A stretch of 64,000 bases of DNA from Sphingomonas baiyangensis. Lineage in GTDB: Bacteria > Pseudomonadota > Alphaproteobacteria > Sphingomonadales > Sphingomonadaceae. Shown here piece after piece: positions 47,562 to 56,158 of the stretch. The notes beneath the pieces are model-generated. The model made no database searches. It saw only the letters and a program-made list of their open reading frames with translations, and was not told the DNA's origin. Numbering within the stretch: the first letter of the stretch is position 1; every line of letters begins with the position of its first letter. The DNA lies in the NCBI RefSeq assembly GCF_005144715.1, contig NZ_SWKR01000001.1, positions 62,001-126,000 on the forward strand, given 5' to 3'. The position numbers and the translations under genes were made by a program.

Positions 47562-48506
47562 ATGGCCAAGAAGACCCTGCGACAATTGCTCGAGACCGCC
47601 GATCGCTGTGTCGTCGCGCCCTGCGTCTATGATTGTGCATCGGCGCGCGCGGTGGAGATGGTGGGCTTCGAGGCCATGATGCTGTCAGGCGGCGAAGTGT
47701 CGATCGCGATGAACGGCGTGATCGACTATGGCTTCAGCAATCTGACCGATATCGAGTGGATCACCAGCCGCATCGCGCAGACCTCGCCGATCCCGCTGGC
47801 GGCGGACATCGAGGACGGGTTCGGCGGCCCGCTCGCGGTCTATCGCAGCGCGCGCCGCATGGCGATGGCCGGCGCCACGGCGCTACAGCTCGAGGACGCC
47901 GACGACATGGAGGAGTCGACCGGGCTGCTCCCGCGCGAGAAATATCTGGCGAAGGTGAAGGCCGCGCTCGCCGCGCTCGAAGGCACCGACTGCTTCCTCA
48001 TCGCGCGCACCAATGCCGACCCCGAAACGCAGATGGACGAAGGCTGCGAGCGGATGCGGCTGGCGCACGAGATGGGCGCGAAGATGACCACCGTGGTCAA
48101 GATCGGCACGCTCGATCACGCGAAGTACGTCTCCGAGCGCGTGCCCGGCTGGAAGATGTTTCCCGACGTGCGCGATATCGACGGCAAGCCCGCCGTGACG
48201 GTCGACCAGATCCATCCGCTCGGCTTCAACATGATGACGATGCACTACACGCTGAAGGCCGCGATGGACGGCATGCTCGAGCACGGAAAGCATAATTTCG
48301 CGCAACAGGGCTGCCACTATACCTGCCAGAAGGTCGATGCGACGGGCATCATGGGCATGAGCGCCACGCCGCTGTTCGATCCGCAAAGCTACATGGAGCT
48401 CGAAGGCCGCTTCAGCGGGCGCGACAAGGAATATACGATCGTCGGTAATCAGGTGGAGGAATTCCCCGAAGGCTTCGTGCGCTCGCGCATCGACGATCGA
48501 CTGTAA
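47562..48506 (+). CDS. Isocitrate lyase/PEP mutase-family carbon-carbon lyase
   Basis: A 314-residue TIM-barrel enzyme. VAPCVYDCASARAVEMVGF starts the barrel; the metal site is ADIEDGFGG (family D/E-D-G-F/Y-G), then ALQLEDADD and IARTNADPE. The KKCGH catalytic motif of true isocitrate/methylisocitrate lyases is missing, so oxaloacetate decarboxylase, dimethylmalate-lyase-like or a related alpha-hydroxy/oxo-acid lyase activity is more likely. Several His/Cys residues in QQGCHYTCQKVD are unusual. Following a TonB receptor gene by 29 bp and ending in a strong terminator, it appears to belong to a two-gene uptake-and-cleavage unit. Confidence 0.88.
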   Translation: MAKKTLRQLLETADRCVVAPCVYDCASARAVEMVGFEAMMLSGGEVSIAMNGVIDYGFSNLTDIEWITSRIAQTSPIPLAADIEDGFGGPLAVYRSARRMAMAGATALQLEDADDMEESTGLLPREKYLAKVKAALAALEGTDCFLIARTNADPETQMDEGCERMRLAHEMGAKMTTVVKIGTLDHAKYVSERVPGWKMFPDVRDIDGKPAVTVDQIHPLGFNMMTMHYTLKAAMDGMLEHGKHNFAQQGCHYTCQKVDATGIMGMSATPLFDPQSYMELEGRFSGRDKEYTIVGNQVEEFPEGFVRSRIDDRL

Positions 48507-48526
48507 TCGACCGCCCTCTCCCCTGC

Positions 48527-48561
48527 ATGCCCGGTCGCCCTCGGCGGCCGGGCATCTTTTT
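48527..48561 (+). terminator. Intrinsic terminator after the lyase gene
   Basis: A 13-bp stem (48527-48539 with 48543-48555: ATGCCCGGTCGCC and GGCGGCCGGGCAT, one G-T pair) with a CTC loop, followed by CTTTTTG. It is the best canonical terminator in the window. Confidence 0.85.
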
Positions 48562-48562
48562 G

Positions 48563-48721
48563 TCAGCACCGCCGCCGCGTACCGGGTGTCGATGGCGATG
48601 CGTGAGCGCGCCCGCGCGGGTGGCGCGCGCCGGGCGGCAGCGTGGTACCACGCATCGGATCGATGATGCTGGCCTCGGCGGCGAGGTCGCACAGCAGGCC
48701 GAGTTGCCGCAGGCGGGACAT
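48563..48721 (-). CDS. Possible small protein
   Basis: A 52-residue ORF starting MSRLRQLGLLCDLAAEASI, preceded by GGGAG at a 5-bp spacing. The C-terminal half is Arg/Pro/Ser-rich and looks like random high-GC coding. I recognise no family. It ends just beyond the terminator stem of the convergent lyase gene. The only support is the ribosome-binding site. Confidence 0.25.
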   Translation of the reverse strand: MSRLRQLGLLCDLAAEASIIDPMRGTTLPPGARHPRGRAHASPSTPGTRRRC

Positions 48722-48902
48722 GCGGGCTCCCGTTGACGATTGGGAAACCCTAACCGATCGTAAATCGTGAAGTTTCGCGCAATAAGGGTTAACGCGCGGA
48801 GCGTACGCGACCGTACCGGCGCCACATGCATGGCGGGTAAGCCACTTGCGTTACAGGCTTTCGGACAGGCCCCGCTTGCGCGTGCCGGGTAAATGAACGA
48901 AA

Positions 48903-48930
48903 CGATGATGACTGTACGGAACCGTCCATC
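48903..48930. promoter_or_regulatory. Imperfect inverted repeat upstream of RND operon
   Basis: ATGATG (48903-48908) and CATCAT (48925-48930) flank ACGG-AA-CCGT. It lies about 100 bp before the adaptor start, where a TetR-type efflux repressor might bind. No regulator gene is adjacent. Confidence 0.3.
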
Positions 48931-49028
48931 ATTTCCGGTCGTTCCGCGCCGGTTCATCGCGGCTTCACCTTGCATCCCCGAGGTCAGCCACGGTGGCATA
49001 CTGTTCCTTCCGTGACGAGGCCTCCCCT

Positions 49029-50222
49029 TTGCGTCTGACCCAAGCGAGCCTCGCTCCGCTGCTATGCCTGCTTGCCGCTTGTGGCGGCGGCGGGGAGGAT
49101 GCGCAGAAGAAAGGCCAGCAGGGGCCGCCCGAAGCGGGCTTCGTCGTGCTGCGTGCCGAGGCCGTGCCGCTGGTGTCCGAACTCGCCGGGCGTACCGCGG
49201 CGTTCGAGACCTCGGACGTCCGCCCGCAGGTATCAGGCGTGGTGCAGGCACGGCTGTTCACCGAAGGCGCGATGGTCACGCGCGGCCAGACGCTCTACCG
49301 CATCGATCCGAGCATCTACCGTGCCGCGGTGGCCGAGGCCCGCGCTAATCTGGCCAATGCCGAAGCCAATCTGACCGCGCAGCAGGCACGCGCCGACCGC
49401 TTTCGCCCGCTCGCCGAGATCGAGGCCGTGTCGCGCCAGGAATATACCGATGCGCAGGCCGCCGCGCGCCAGGCGGCCGCCGCCGTGCAGCAGCAGCGCG
49501 CGCTCCTCGATACCGCGCAGATCAACCTGCGCTTCACCAACGTGCCCGCCCCCATCACCGGACGCATCGGCCGCAGCCTCGTCACCACTGGCGCGCTCGT
49601 CACGGCCAATCAGGCCGAGGCGATGACGATGATCCAGCGGCTCGACCCGATCTTCGTCGATATCCAGCAATCGAGCGCCGATCTGCTCGCGCTCCGACGC
49701 GCGCTGGCAAGCGAGGGCGTGGTGCCCTCGTCGGCCGAGGTGCGGCTGCGCCTCGAGGACGGCAGCGACTATCCGCAGGTAGGCACGCTCCAGTTCGCCG
49801 AGGCGATGGTCGATCCGCAGACCGGCGCGGTCACGCTGCGTGCACGCTTCCCCAATCCGCAGGGCCTGCTGCTGCCCGGCATGTTCGTGCGCGCGCGCTT
49901 CAGCCAGTCGACCGCGCCCGCCGGGCTGCTGGTGCCGCAGGCCGCGGTATCGCGCGATCCGCGCGGCGTGGCGACGGTGTTCGTGATCGGTCCCGACAAC
50001 AAGGCGGTGCGGCGCAACGTTCGTGCCGAGCGCACCGTGGGCGATGCGTGGCTGGTGACGGCGGGCGTGCGCGCCGGCGATCGTGTGATTACCGAGGGGC
50101 TCGGTCGGATCGAGGCGGGCCAGCCGGTCCGGCCGGTGCCGGCAGGCACGCCGCGTCGCGCGCCGGCGCCGCAGGTCAAGGGCGGTGAAGGCAATGCACA
50201 GGCGGGTGCCGCCGCGCGATGA
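49029..50222 (+). CDS. RND efflux periplasmic adaptor (membrane fusion lipoprotein)
   Basis: A 397-residue AcrA/MexA-type adaptor linking an RND pump to its outer-membrane channel. TTG 49029 gives the lipoprotein signal MRLTQASLAPLLCLLAACGG (lipobox LAAC); GAGG lies upstream. A GTG at 48993 would add 12 residues before this signal and is less likely. Barrel-sandwich and hairpin parts: VRPQVSGVVQARLFTEGAMV, helical hairpin with LANAEANLTAQQARADR, then PAPITGRIGRSLVTTGALV; beta-barrel with GTLQFAEAMVDPQTGAVTLR and RVITEGLGRIEAGQPV. The stop overlaps the permease ATG by 4 bp. Confidence 0.93.
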   Translation: MRLTQASLAPLLCLLAACGGGGEDAQKKGQQGPPEAGFVVLRAEAVPLVSELAGRTAAFETSDVRPQVSGVVQARLFTEGAMVTRGQTLYRIDPSIYRAAVAEARANLANAEANLTAQQARADRFRPLAEIEAVSRQEYTDAQAAARQAAAAVQQQRALLDTAQINLRFTNVPAPITGRIGRSLVTTGALVTANQAEAMTMIQRLDPIFVDIQQSSADLLALRRALASEGVVPSSAEVRLRLEDGSDYPQVGTLQFAEAMVDPQTGAVTLRARFPNPQGLLLPGMFVRARFSQSTAPAGLLVPQAAVSRDPRGVATVFVIGPDNKAVRRNVRAERTVGDAWLVTAGVRAGDRVITEGLGRIEAGQPVRPVPAGTPRRAPAPQVKGGEGNAQAGAAAR

Positions 50223-53200
50223 TCTCGCGCATCTTCATCGACCGGCCGATCTTCGCCTGGGTCATCGCGATCGTCATCATGCTGGCAGGCGTCGGCGCGA
50301 TCGCGGTGCTGCCGATCGAGCAATATCCCGATATCGCCCCGCCCGAAGTCAATGTGCGCGCAAGCTATCCCGGCGCGTCCGCGGAGATCCTCGAATCGTC
50401 GGTGACGCAGGTGCTCGAACAGCAGCTGACGGGCATCGACGGGCTGCTCTATTTCACCTCCAATTCGAGTTCGTCGGGCAGCGTCTCGATCTCGGTGACG
50501 TTCGAGAAGGGCACCGATCCCGACATCGCGCAGGTGCAGGTGCAGAACCAGGTGCAGCAGGCGCTGCCCCGGTTGCCGCAGCAGGTGCAGCAGCAGGGCC
50601 TGCGCGTCACCAAGTCGAGCTCGGACCCACTGCTCATCGTGTCGGTCTACGATTCGACCGATCGCACCACCAATATCGACGTGGCCGACTATCTGATCTC
50701 GAACCTCCAGGACACGCTGGGCCGCGTGCCCGGCGTCGGCGAGGTGGACGTGTTCGGCGCGCAATATGCCATGCGCATCTGGCTCGATCCCTATCGCCTG
50801 TCGTCGGTCGGCCTGATGCCGGGCGACGTTATCGCCGCTATCCAGGCACAGAATACGCAGGTCGCCGCCGGTCAGCTCGGCCAGCAGCCCTCGCCGCAGG
50901 GCCAGATGCTCAATGCGACGGTGACCGCCAAGTCGCGTCTCACCACGCCCGAGCAGTTCCGCGCGATCATCGTCAAGACGCAGACCGACGGATCGAAGGT
51001 GCTGCTGCGCGACGTCGCGAGGGTCGAGCTGGGCGCCGAGAGCTACACCATCATCAGCCGCCTGAACGGTCATCCGGCCGCAGGCATGGCGATCCGCCCC
51101 GCGCCTGGCGCCGACGCGCTGCAGACCTCCGATCTGGTGAAGGAGGCGATCGCCGAGGCCGCGCGCGGCTTCCCCGACGGCTATGAATATACCTTCCCCG
51201 AGGATGCGACCGCGTTCATCCGCCTGTCGGTGAAGGAAGTGGTCAAGACGCTGATCGAGGCAATCATCCTCGTCGTCATCGTCATGTTCGTGTTCCTGCA
51301 AAGCTGGCGCGCGACGCTGATCCCCGCGATCGCGGTGCCGGTGGTGCTGCTGGGATGTTTCGCGGTGCTCGCGATCACGGGATTCACGATCAACACGCTC
51401 ACCCTGTTCGGTCTCGTCCTGTCGATCGGACTGCTCGTCGATGACGCGATCGTCGTCGTCGAGAATGTCGAGCGCGTGATGGAAGAGAACCCCGACATGT
51501 CGCCGCGCGAGGCGACGATCCAGTCGATGGGCGAGATCCAGATCGCGCTGATCGCAATCGCGCTCGTGCTGTCGGCAGTGTTCGCGCCGATGGCGTTTTT
51601 CGGCGGATCGGTGGGCGAGATATACCGTCAGTTCTCGATCACCGTCATCTCGGCGATGATCCTGTCGGTGGTAGTGGCGCTGGTATTGTCGCCGGCGCTG
51701 ACCGCGACGCTGTTCAAGCGGCACTCAGAAAAGCAGCAGCCGCGCACGCGCGCGGGGCAGTTTCTCAAGCGCATGGGCGGCAAGTTCAATCGCGGCTTCG
51801 AGCGAACCTCGGAGAAGTATCGCGACGCGGTGCGCTGGATCTTCGGCCGACGCATTCTGGCGCTCGGTGTCTATGCCGGTCTCTGCGCCGTGCTGGTGCT
51901 CGTGTTCCTCGGCCTGCCGTCGAGCTTTCTACCAACCGAGGATCAGGGCCGTGCTTCGTTCCAGTTCACGCTGCCGACCGGCGCCACGCTCGAGCGCACG
52001 CTCGACGTCGCCGCCGAGATCGAGGAGCATCTGACGCGCACCGAAGGCGAGAACATCGCCTCGCTCTATGTCATCGCCGGCACGGGCACCGGCGGCGCGG
52101 GACAGAATGCCGGCCGTGGTTTCATGAATCTCAAGCCATGGGACGAACGTGAAGGCGTCGAGAACGCATCGACCTCGATCACCGCGCGTGCTTCGCGAGC
52201 CTTGGGCAATCTGCGCGACGCCGAGTTCTTCGCGCTCAATCCACCGCCGGTGCGTGGCCTTGGCCAGACGGGCGGCTTCACGATGCAGCTGCTCAACGCC
52301 GGCGGCCTCGACCGCGAGACGTTCAAGGCGCGGCGCGATGCCCTGATCGCGGCCGCACGCGCCGATCCGCTGCTCACGTCGGTGCGCCAGAACGAGTTGC
52401 AGGACATTCCCACGCTCGAAGTGCTGATCGACCAGGAAAAGGCGGGCGCGCTCGGGCTCGATCCCGATCAGGTCGATTCGACGCTTTCGGCGGCATGGGG
52501 CGGGGTTTACGTTAACGACTTCGTCGATCGCGGCCGCGTGAAGCGCGTGTTCGTGCAGGGCGATGGCCAGTATCGTGCCCGCCCCGAGGATCTGGGCGAC
52601 TGGTTCGTGCGCGGTGCCAATGGCCAGATGGCGCCCTTCTCGTCCTTCGCCGAGACGCGCTGGTCGACCGCGCCGACGACGCTGGCGCGCTTCAACGGCG
52701 TGCCTTCGTACCAGATCCAGGGCGAGCCCGCCGAGGGCGAAAGCACCGGCGCCGCGATGGACCGGATGATTGAGCTCGCCGCCGAACAACCGGGCACCGG
52801 CGTGGCGTGGAGCGGGCTTTCGTATCAGGAGCGCGAGGCCGGTGGACAGGCGCCCTTGCTCTACGGGCTGTCGCTGCTCGTCGTTTTCCTGTGCCTTGCT
52901 GCGCTGTACGAAAGCTGGTCGGTGCCGCTGGCGGTGCTGCTCATCATCCCGCTGGGGCTGCTCGGCGCCGTCGTCGCGGTGGCGCTGCGCGGGCTCGACG
53001 CCGACGTGTATTTTCAGGTCGGGCTGCTCACCACCATGGGCCTGTCGGCGAAGAACGCGATCCTCATCGTCGAGTTCGCCGAACAGGCCGAGCGCGAAGG
53101 CATGAGCCCGATCGATGCCTCGCTCGAAGCCGCGCGGCTGCGCCTGCGCCCTATCCTGATGACGAGCTTCGCGTTCATCTTCGGCGTGGTGCCGCTGGCC

Positions 53201-53431
53201 ATCTCGACGGGCGCGGGCGCTGCCAGCCGCGTCGCGATCGGTACCGCGACGATCGGCGGCATGATCGCCGCGACGGTGCTCGCGATCTTCTTCGTACCGC
53301 TGTTCTACGTGCTGGTGCGCAGCCTGTTCGGCGGCAAGGTGCACGGCGCCGAGGAAGCCGAGCGCGAACGCCGCGAGGCCGAGGCCGAGGCCGACGCGGG
53401 CACGCGCGATGCCGAGCCGAGGCCCGCATGA
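50219..53431 (+). CDS. RND efflux permease (AcrB/MexB family, HAE1)
   Basis: A 1070-residue inner-membrane proton/drug antiporter. MISRIFIDRPIFAWVIAIVI is the canonical start; the first helix leads to LPIEQYPDIAPPEV. Proton-relay Asp pair is in LVDDAIVVVENVERVMEE (TM4). The second half repeats the layout, with GLSAKNAILIVEFAEQAERE and LRPILMTSFAFIFGVVPLAI. The C-terminal Glu/Ala/Arg-rich tail is cytoplasmic. ATGA overlaps with both neighbours show tight operon organisation. Broad-spectrum hydrophobic export (drugs, solvents, bile salts) is the family role; actual substrates are unknown. Confidence 0.96.
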   Translation: MISRIFIDRPIFAWVIAIVIMLAGVGAIAVLPIEQYPDIAPPEVNVRASYPGASAEILESSVTQVLEQQLTGIDGLLYFTSNSSSSGSVSISVTFEKGTDPDIAQVQVQNQVQQALPRLPQQVQQQGLRVTKSSSDPLLIVSVYDSTDRTTNIDVADYLISNLQDTLGRVPGVGEVDVFGAQYAMRIWLDPYRLSSVGLMPGDVIAAIQAQNTQVAAGQLGQQPSPQGQMLNATVTAKSRLTTPEQFRAIIVKTQTDGSKVLLRDVARVELGAESYTIISRLNGHPAAGMAIRPAPGADALQTSDLVKEAIAEAARGFPDGYEYTFPEDATAFIRLSVKEVVKTLIEAIILVVIVMFVFLQSWRATLIPAIAVPVVLLGCFAVLAITGFTINTLTLFGLVLSIGLLVDDAIVVVENVERVMEENPDMSPREATIQSMGEIQIALIAIALVLSAVFAPMAFFGGSVGEIYRQFSITVISAMILSVVVALVLSPALTATLFKRHSEKQQPRTRAGQFLKRMGGKFNRGFERTSEKYRDAVRWIFGRRILALGVYAGLCAVLVLVFLGLPSSFLPTEDQGRASFQFTLPTGATLERTLDVAAEIEEHLTRTEGENIASLYVIAGTGTGGAGQNAGRGFMNLKPWDEREGVENASTSITARASRALGNLRDAEFFALNPPPVRGLGQTGGFTMQLLNAGGLDRETFKARRDALIAAARADPLLTSVRQNELQDIPTLEVLIDQEKAGALGLDPDQVDSTLSAAWGGVYVNDFVDRGRVKRVFVQGDGQYRARPEDLGDWFVRGANGQMAPFSSFAETRWSTAPTTLARFNGVPSYQIQGEPAEGESTGAAMDRMIELAAEQPGTGVAWSGLSYQEREAGGQAPLLYGLSLLVVFLCLAALYESWSVPLAVLLIIPLGLLGAVVAVALRGLDADVYFQVGLLTTMGLSAKNAILIVEFAEQAEREGMSPIDASLEAARLRLRPILMTSFAFIFGVVPLAISTGAGAASRVAIGTATIGGMIAATVLAIFFVPLFYVLVRSLFGGKVHGAEEAERERREAEAEADAGTRDAEPRPA

Positions 53432-54903
53432 TGCGCATGCGGGCGATGCTGCTGGCGGCGCTGCCGCTGCTTGCCGCGGGGTGCAGCCTTGCGCCCGACT
53501 ATGCGCGGCCGGGCGCGCCGGTGCCGCCCGCTTTCCCACAGGGCGGCCCCTACCCCGCCTTGCCCGCGACCGGTGTGGCGCCCGTCGCCTATCCCGACAT
53601 CTTCCGCGATGCGCGCCTGCAGACTGTTATCGGCCGGGCGCTCGCCAACAACCAGAATCTGCAAGTGGCGCTGGCCAATGTCCGCGCCGCGCGCGGCCAG
53701 CTACGCATCGCGCGCGCGGGCCTGCTGCCCGCCTTCGGGCTTTCGGGCGCCGCGTCGATCGCGCGCAACCGCGGCGCGGCGGCGGGCATCAACGGCGGCG
53801 GCGGTGGCGTGACCGAGCAATATCGGTTGCAGGCCGGCCTCACCGCATTCGAGATCGACCTGTTCGGCCGCGTACGATCGGGCGCCGAGGCGACGCTCAA
53901 CGAATATCTGGCGACCGAGGCAGGCAGTCGCGCCGCCCGGCTGACGCTGATCGCCGAGACCGCGAGCGCCTTCTACACGCTCGCCGCCGATCGCAGCCTG
54001 CTCACGGTAGCCGAGGAAACGGTGGCCAGCGCGCAGCGCACCGTCGATCTCACCAATGCGCGGCTGCGCGGCGGCATCGTTGCGCGTACCGATCTGCGCC
54101 AGGCCGAGACGATCCTTCGGCAGGCCGAATCGGATCGCGCCGATCTGCGCGCGCTGGTGGCGCAGGATCGCAACGCGCTCGAGCTGCTCGTGGGCGCGCC
54201 TGTGACCGATGCCGAACTTCCGGTCTCTATTGAAGCCGCCGACGGGCTGATCGCCCCGCCCCCCGCCGGCCTTGATTCGCGCGTGCTGCTTGGGCGGCCT
54301 GACGTGGTGCAGGCCGAATATGCGCTGCGTGCCGCCAATGCCCGCATCGGCGTGGCGCGCGCCAATTTCTTCCCAACGCTGAGCCTCACCGGGCTGGCGG
54401 GCTTCGCTTCGACCGCGCTCGGCGCGTTGTTCTCGGGCGACAGCCTCATCTACAACGCTGGCGCCAATCTCGACGCGCCGCTGTTCCAGGGCGGCGCGCT
54501 CCGCGGCAATCTCGAGCTGACCGAGGCGCAGCGCGATGCGCTGCTCGCGCAATATCGCCTCTCGATCCAGACCGCGTTCCGCGAGGTCGCCGATGCGCTG
54601 GCACGGCGCGGCACGATCGAGGAGCAACTGACCGCGCAGCGCGGGCTCGAAGCCGCTGCCGCCGACAGCCTGCGCATCGCCGAGGCGCGCTATCGCGAGG
54701 GGATCGACGCCTATCTGCTGACGCTCGATGCCCAGCGCACGCTCTACAATGCGCGGCGCAGCGTGGTGGCGACGCGGCTGGCACGCGCCGACAATCTGGT
54801 CGAGCTGTATCGCACGCTGGGCGGCGGCGATCTGATCGTCGAGGCAATCCCCGCCGCACCCGAAACGCCGCGCGCAGGGCCGGTGCTGCGCGGCGAACGC
54901 TGA
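53428..54903 (+). CDS. RND efflux outer-membrane channel (OprM/NodT family lipoprotein)
   Basis: A 491-residue outer-membrane factor. Its lipoprotein signal is MMRMRAMLLAALPLLAAGCS (lipobox AAGC), then LAPDYARP as in OprM. Two OEP repeats follow: helices around LANNQNLQVALANVRAARGQ and FEIDLFGRVRSGAEA in the first half, GRPDVVQAEYALRAANARIG and FFPTLSLTG in the second. ATG 53428 overlaps the permease stop by 4 bp; upstream open frame is a shadow of the permease gene. Completes a tripartite pump. There is no repressor gene next door. Confidence 0.95.
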   Translation: MMRMRAMLLAALPLLAAGCSLAPDYARPGAPVPPAFPQGGPYPALPATGVAPVAYPDIFRDARLQTVIGRALANNQNLQVALANVRAARGQLRIARAGLLPAFGLSGAASIARNRGAAAGINGGGGGVTEQYRLQAGLTAFEIDLFGRVRSGAEATLNEYLATEAGSRAARLTLIAETASAFYTLAADRSLLTVAEETVASAQRTVDLTNARLRGGIVARTDLRQAETILRQAESDRADLRALVAQDRNALELLVGAPVTDAELPVSIEAADGLIAPPPAGLDSRVLLGRPDVVQAEYALRAANARIGVARANFFPTLSLTGLAGFASTALGALFSGDSLIYNAGANLDAPLFQGGALRGNLELTEAQRDALLAQYRLSIQTAFREVADALARRGTIEEQLTAQRGLEAAAADSLRIAEARYREGIDAYLLTLDAQRTLYNARRSVVATRLARADNLVELYRTLGGGDLIVEAIPAAPETPRAGPVLRGER

Positions 54904-54966
54904 TGCGGGGTTGATTTCGTGCGCGCGCTGGGGTTCGACGCTGGCACGCGCAACGGAAGGACCGCC

Positions 54967-56058
54967 ATGCACGACATCGACACGCTCCGCAGCAGCCTGA
55001 TCGCGCGGATCGACGCCGCCGACACGCCCGATGCGGTGGAGGCACTGCGCGTCGAGGCGCTGGGCAAGCAAGGTGCGGTAACGGCGCTGCTAAAGTCGCT
55101 GGGCGCCATGTCGGCTGACGAGCGCCAGACCGCCGGCCCCGCGATCCATAGCCTGCGCGAAAGCGTAACGGCGGCGATCGGCGCGCGCAAGGCCGCGCTC
55201 GACCGCGCGCTGCTCGATGCGCGTCTGGCCGCCGAGACGCTCGACATGACGCTCCCCGTCGACGCGGGCACGCCCGGCAGCGTCCACCCCGTCAGCCAGG
55301 TGATGGACGAGCTGGCCGAGATCTTCGCCGACATGGGCTTCGCCGTCGCCACCGGCCCCGAGATCGAGGACGACTGGCACAATTTCACCGCGCTCAACAT
55401 TCCCGAGACGCATCCCGCGCGGGCGATGCACGATACCTTCTACTGCGACGGACCGAGCACCGGCGACGACGGTGCGCGCATGGTGCTGCGCACGCACACC
55501 TCGCCGGTGCAGATCCGCACGATGATGACGCAGAAGCCGCCGATTCGCATCATCGCGCCGGGGCGCGTCTATCGATCGGACTCGGATGCCACGCACACGC
55601 CGATGTTCCACCAGATCGAAGGGCTGGTGATCGACAAGGGCATCACGCTCGGCCACCTCAAATGGACGCTCGAAACCTTTCTCAAGGCATTCTTCGAGCG
55701 CGACGACATCGTGCTGCGGCTACGATCGAGCTATTTCCCCTTCACCGAACCCTCGGTCGAGGTCGATGTCGGCTATTCGATGGTCAAGGGGAAGCGCGTC
55801 ATCGGCGGCGCGGAAGGCTGGATGGAAGTGCTGGGCAGCGGCATGGTCCATCGCAAGGTGATCGCCAATTGCGGTCTCGATCCCGACGAATGGCAGGGCT
55901 TCGCCTTCGGCACCGGCGTCGATCGCCTCGCGATGCTAAAATACGGCATGGACGATCTGCGCGCCTTCTTCGACGGCGACCTGCGCTGGCTTCGGCATTA
56001 CGGCTTCGCCGCGCTCGACGTGCCGACACTGTCGGGCGGCGTCGGCGTCGCGGCCTAG
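54967..56058 (+). CDS. pheS: Phenylalanine--tRNA ligase, alpha subunit
   Basis: A 363-residue catalytic subunit of the class II (alpha-beta)2 synthetase. N-terminal coiled coil (to about 90) contacts tRNA-Phe. Motif 1 area: [19 protein letters not shown]; motif 2: [20 protein letters not shown]; then [19 protein letters not shown]; motif 3: [28 protein letters not shown] at 54967 (GGAAGGA upstream) was chosen over an earlier in-frame codon at 54919. The gap to pheT holds a dispersed repeat instead of direct coupling. Confidence 0.96.
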   Translation: MHDIDTLRSSLIARIDAADTPDAVEALRVEALGKQGAVTALLKSLGAMSADERQTAGPAIHSLRESVTAAIGARKAALDRALLDARLAAETLDMTLPVDAGTPGSVHPVSQVMDELAEIFADMGFAVATGPEIEDDWHNFTALNIPETHPARAMHDTFYCDGPSTGDDGARMVLRTHTSPVQIRTMMTQKPPIRIIAPGRVYRSDSDATHTPMFHQIEGLVIDKGITLGHLKWTLETFLKAFFERDDIVLRLRSSYFPFTEPSVEVDVGYSMVKGKRVIGGAEGWMEVLGSGMVHRKVIANCGLDPDEWQGFAFGTGVDRLAMLKYGMDDLRAFFDGDLRWLRHYGFAALDVPTLSGGVGVAA

Positions 56059-56063
56059 CAAGA

Positions 56064-56149
56064 CGTCGCCCCAGCGAAGGCTGGGGCCTCCTGGTTGCCA
56101 CGCGCAACGCCCTATCATGGAAAGACCCCCGCTTTCGCTGGGGTGACGG
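56064..56149. repeat. Dispersed CGTCGCCCCAGCGAA repeat, copy 2
   Basis: It begins CGTCGCCCCAGCGAAGGCTG and ends GCTTTCGCTGGGGTGACGGG, like the element at 12041-12123; the middles differ. It lies in the otherwise tight pheS-pheT junction, 9 bp before the pheT start. Confidence 0.75.
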
Positions 56150-56158
56150 GTTGAGAAG

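Larger units (their letters stand above)
48507..48992. other. Gene-poor interval: terminator, possible small ORF and promoter-like region
   Basis: About 500 bp lie between the lyase gene and the efflux operon. After the terminator, a small minus-strand ORF (48563-48721) is possible. From 48722 the sequence is richer in A/T than its surroundings (GTAAATCGTGAAGTTTCGCG, AATAAGGGTTAACG). It contains the imperfect inverted repeat ATGATG...ACGGAACCGT...CATCAT (48903-48930), a candidate operator for the RND genes. No tRNA or strong ncRNA fold was recognised. Confidence 0.6.

Noticed and set aside
49769..51724. 651-codon minus-strand open frame
   Set aside because: Antisense of the RND adaptor and permease genes; Arg/Asp/His low-complexity product.
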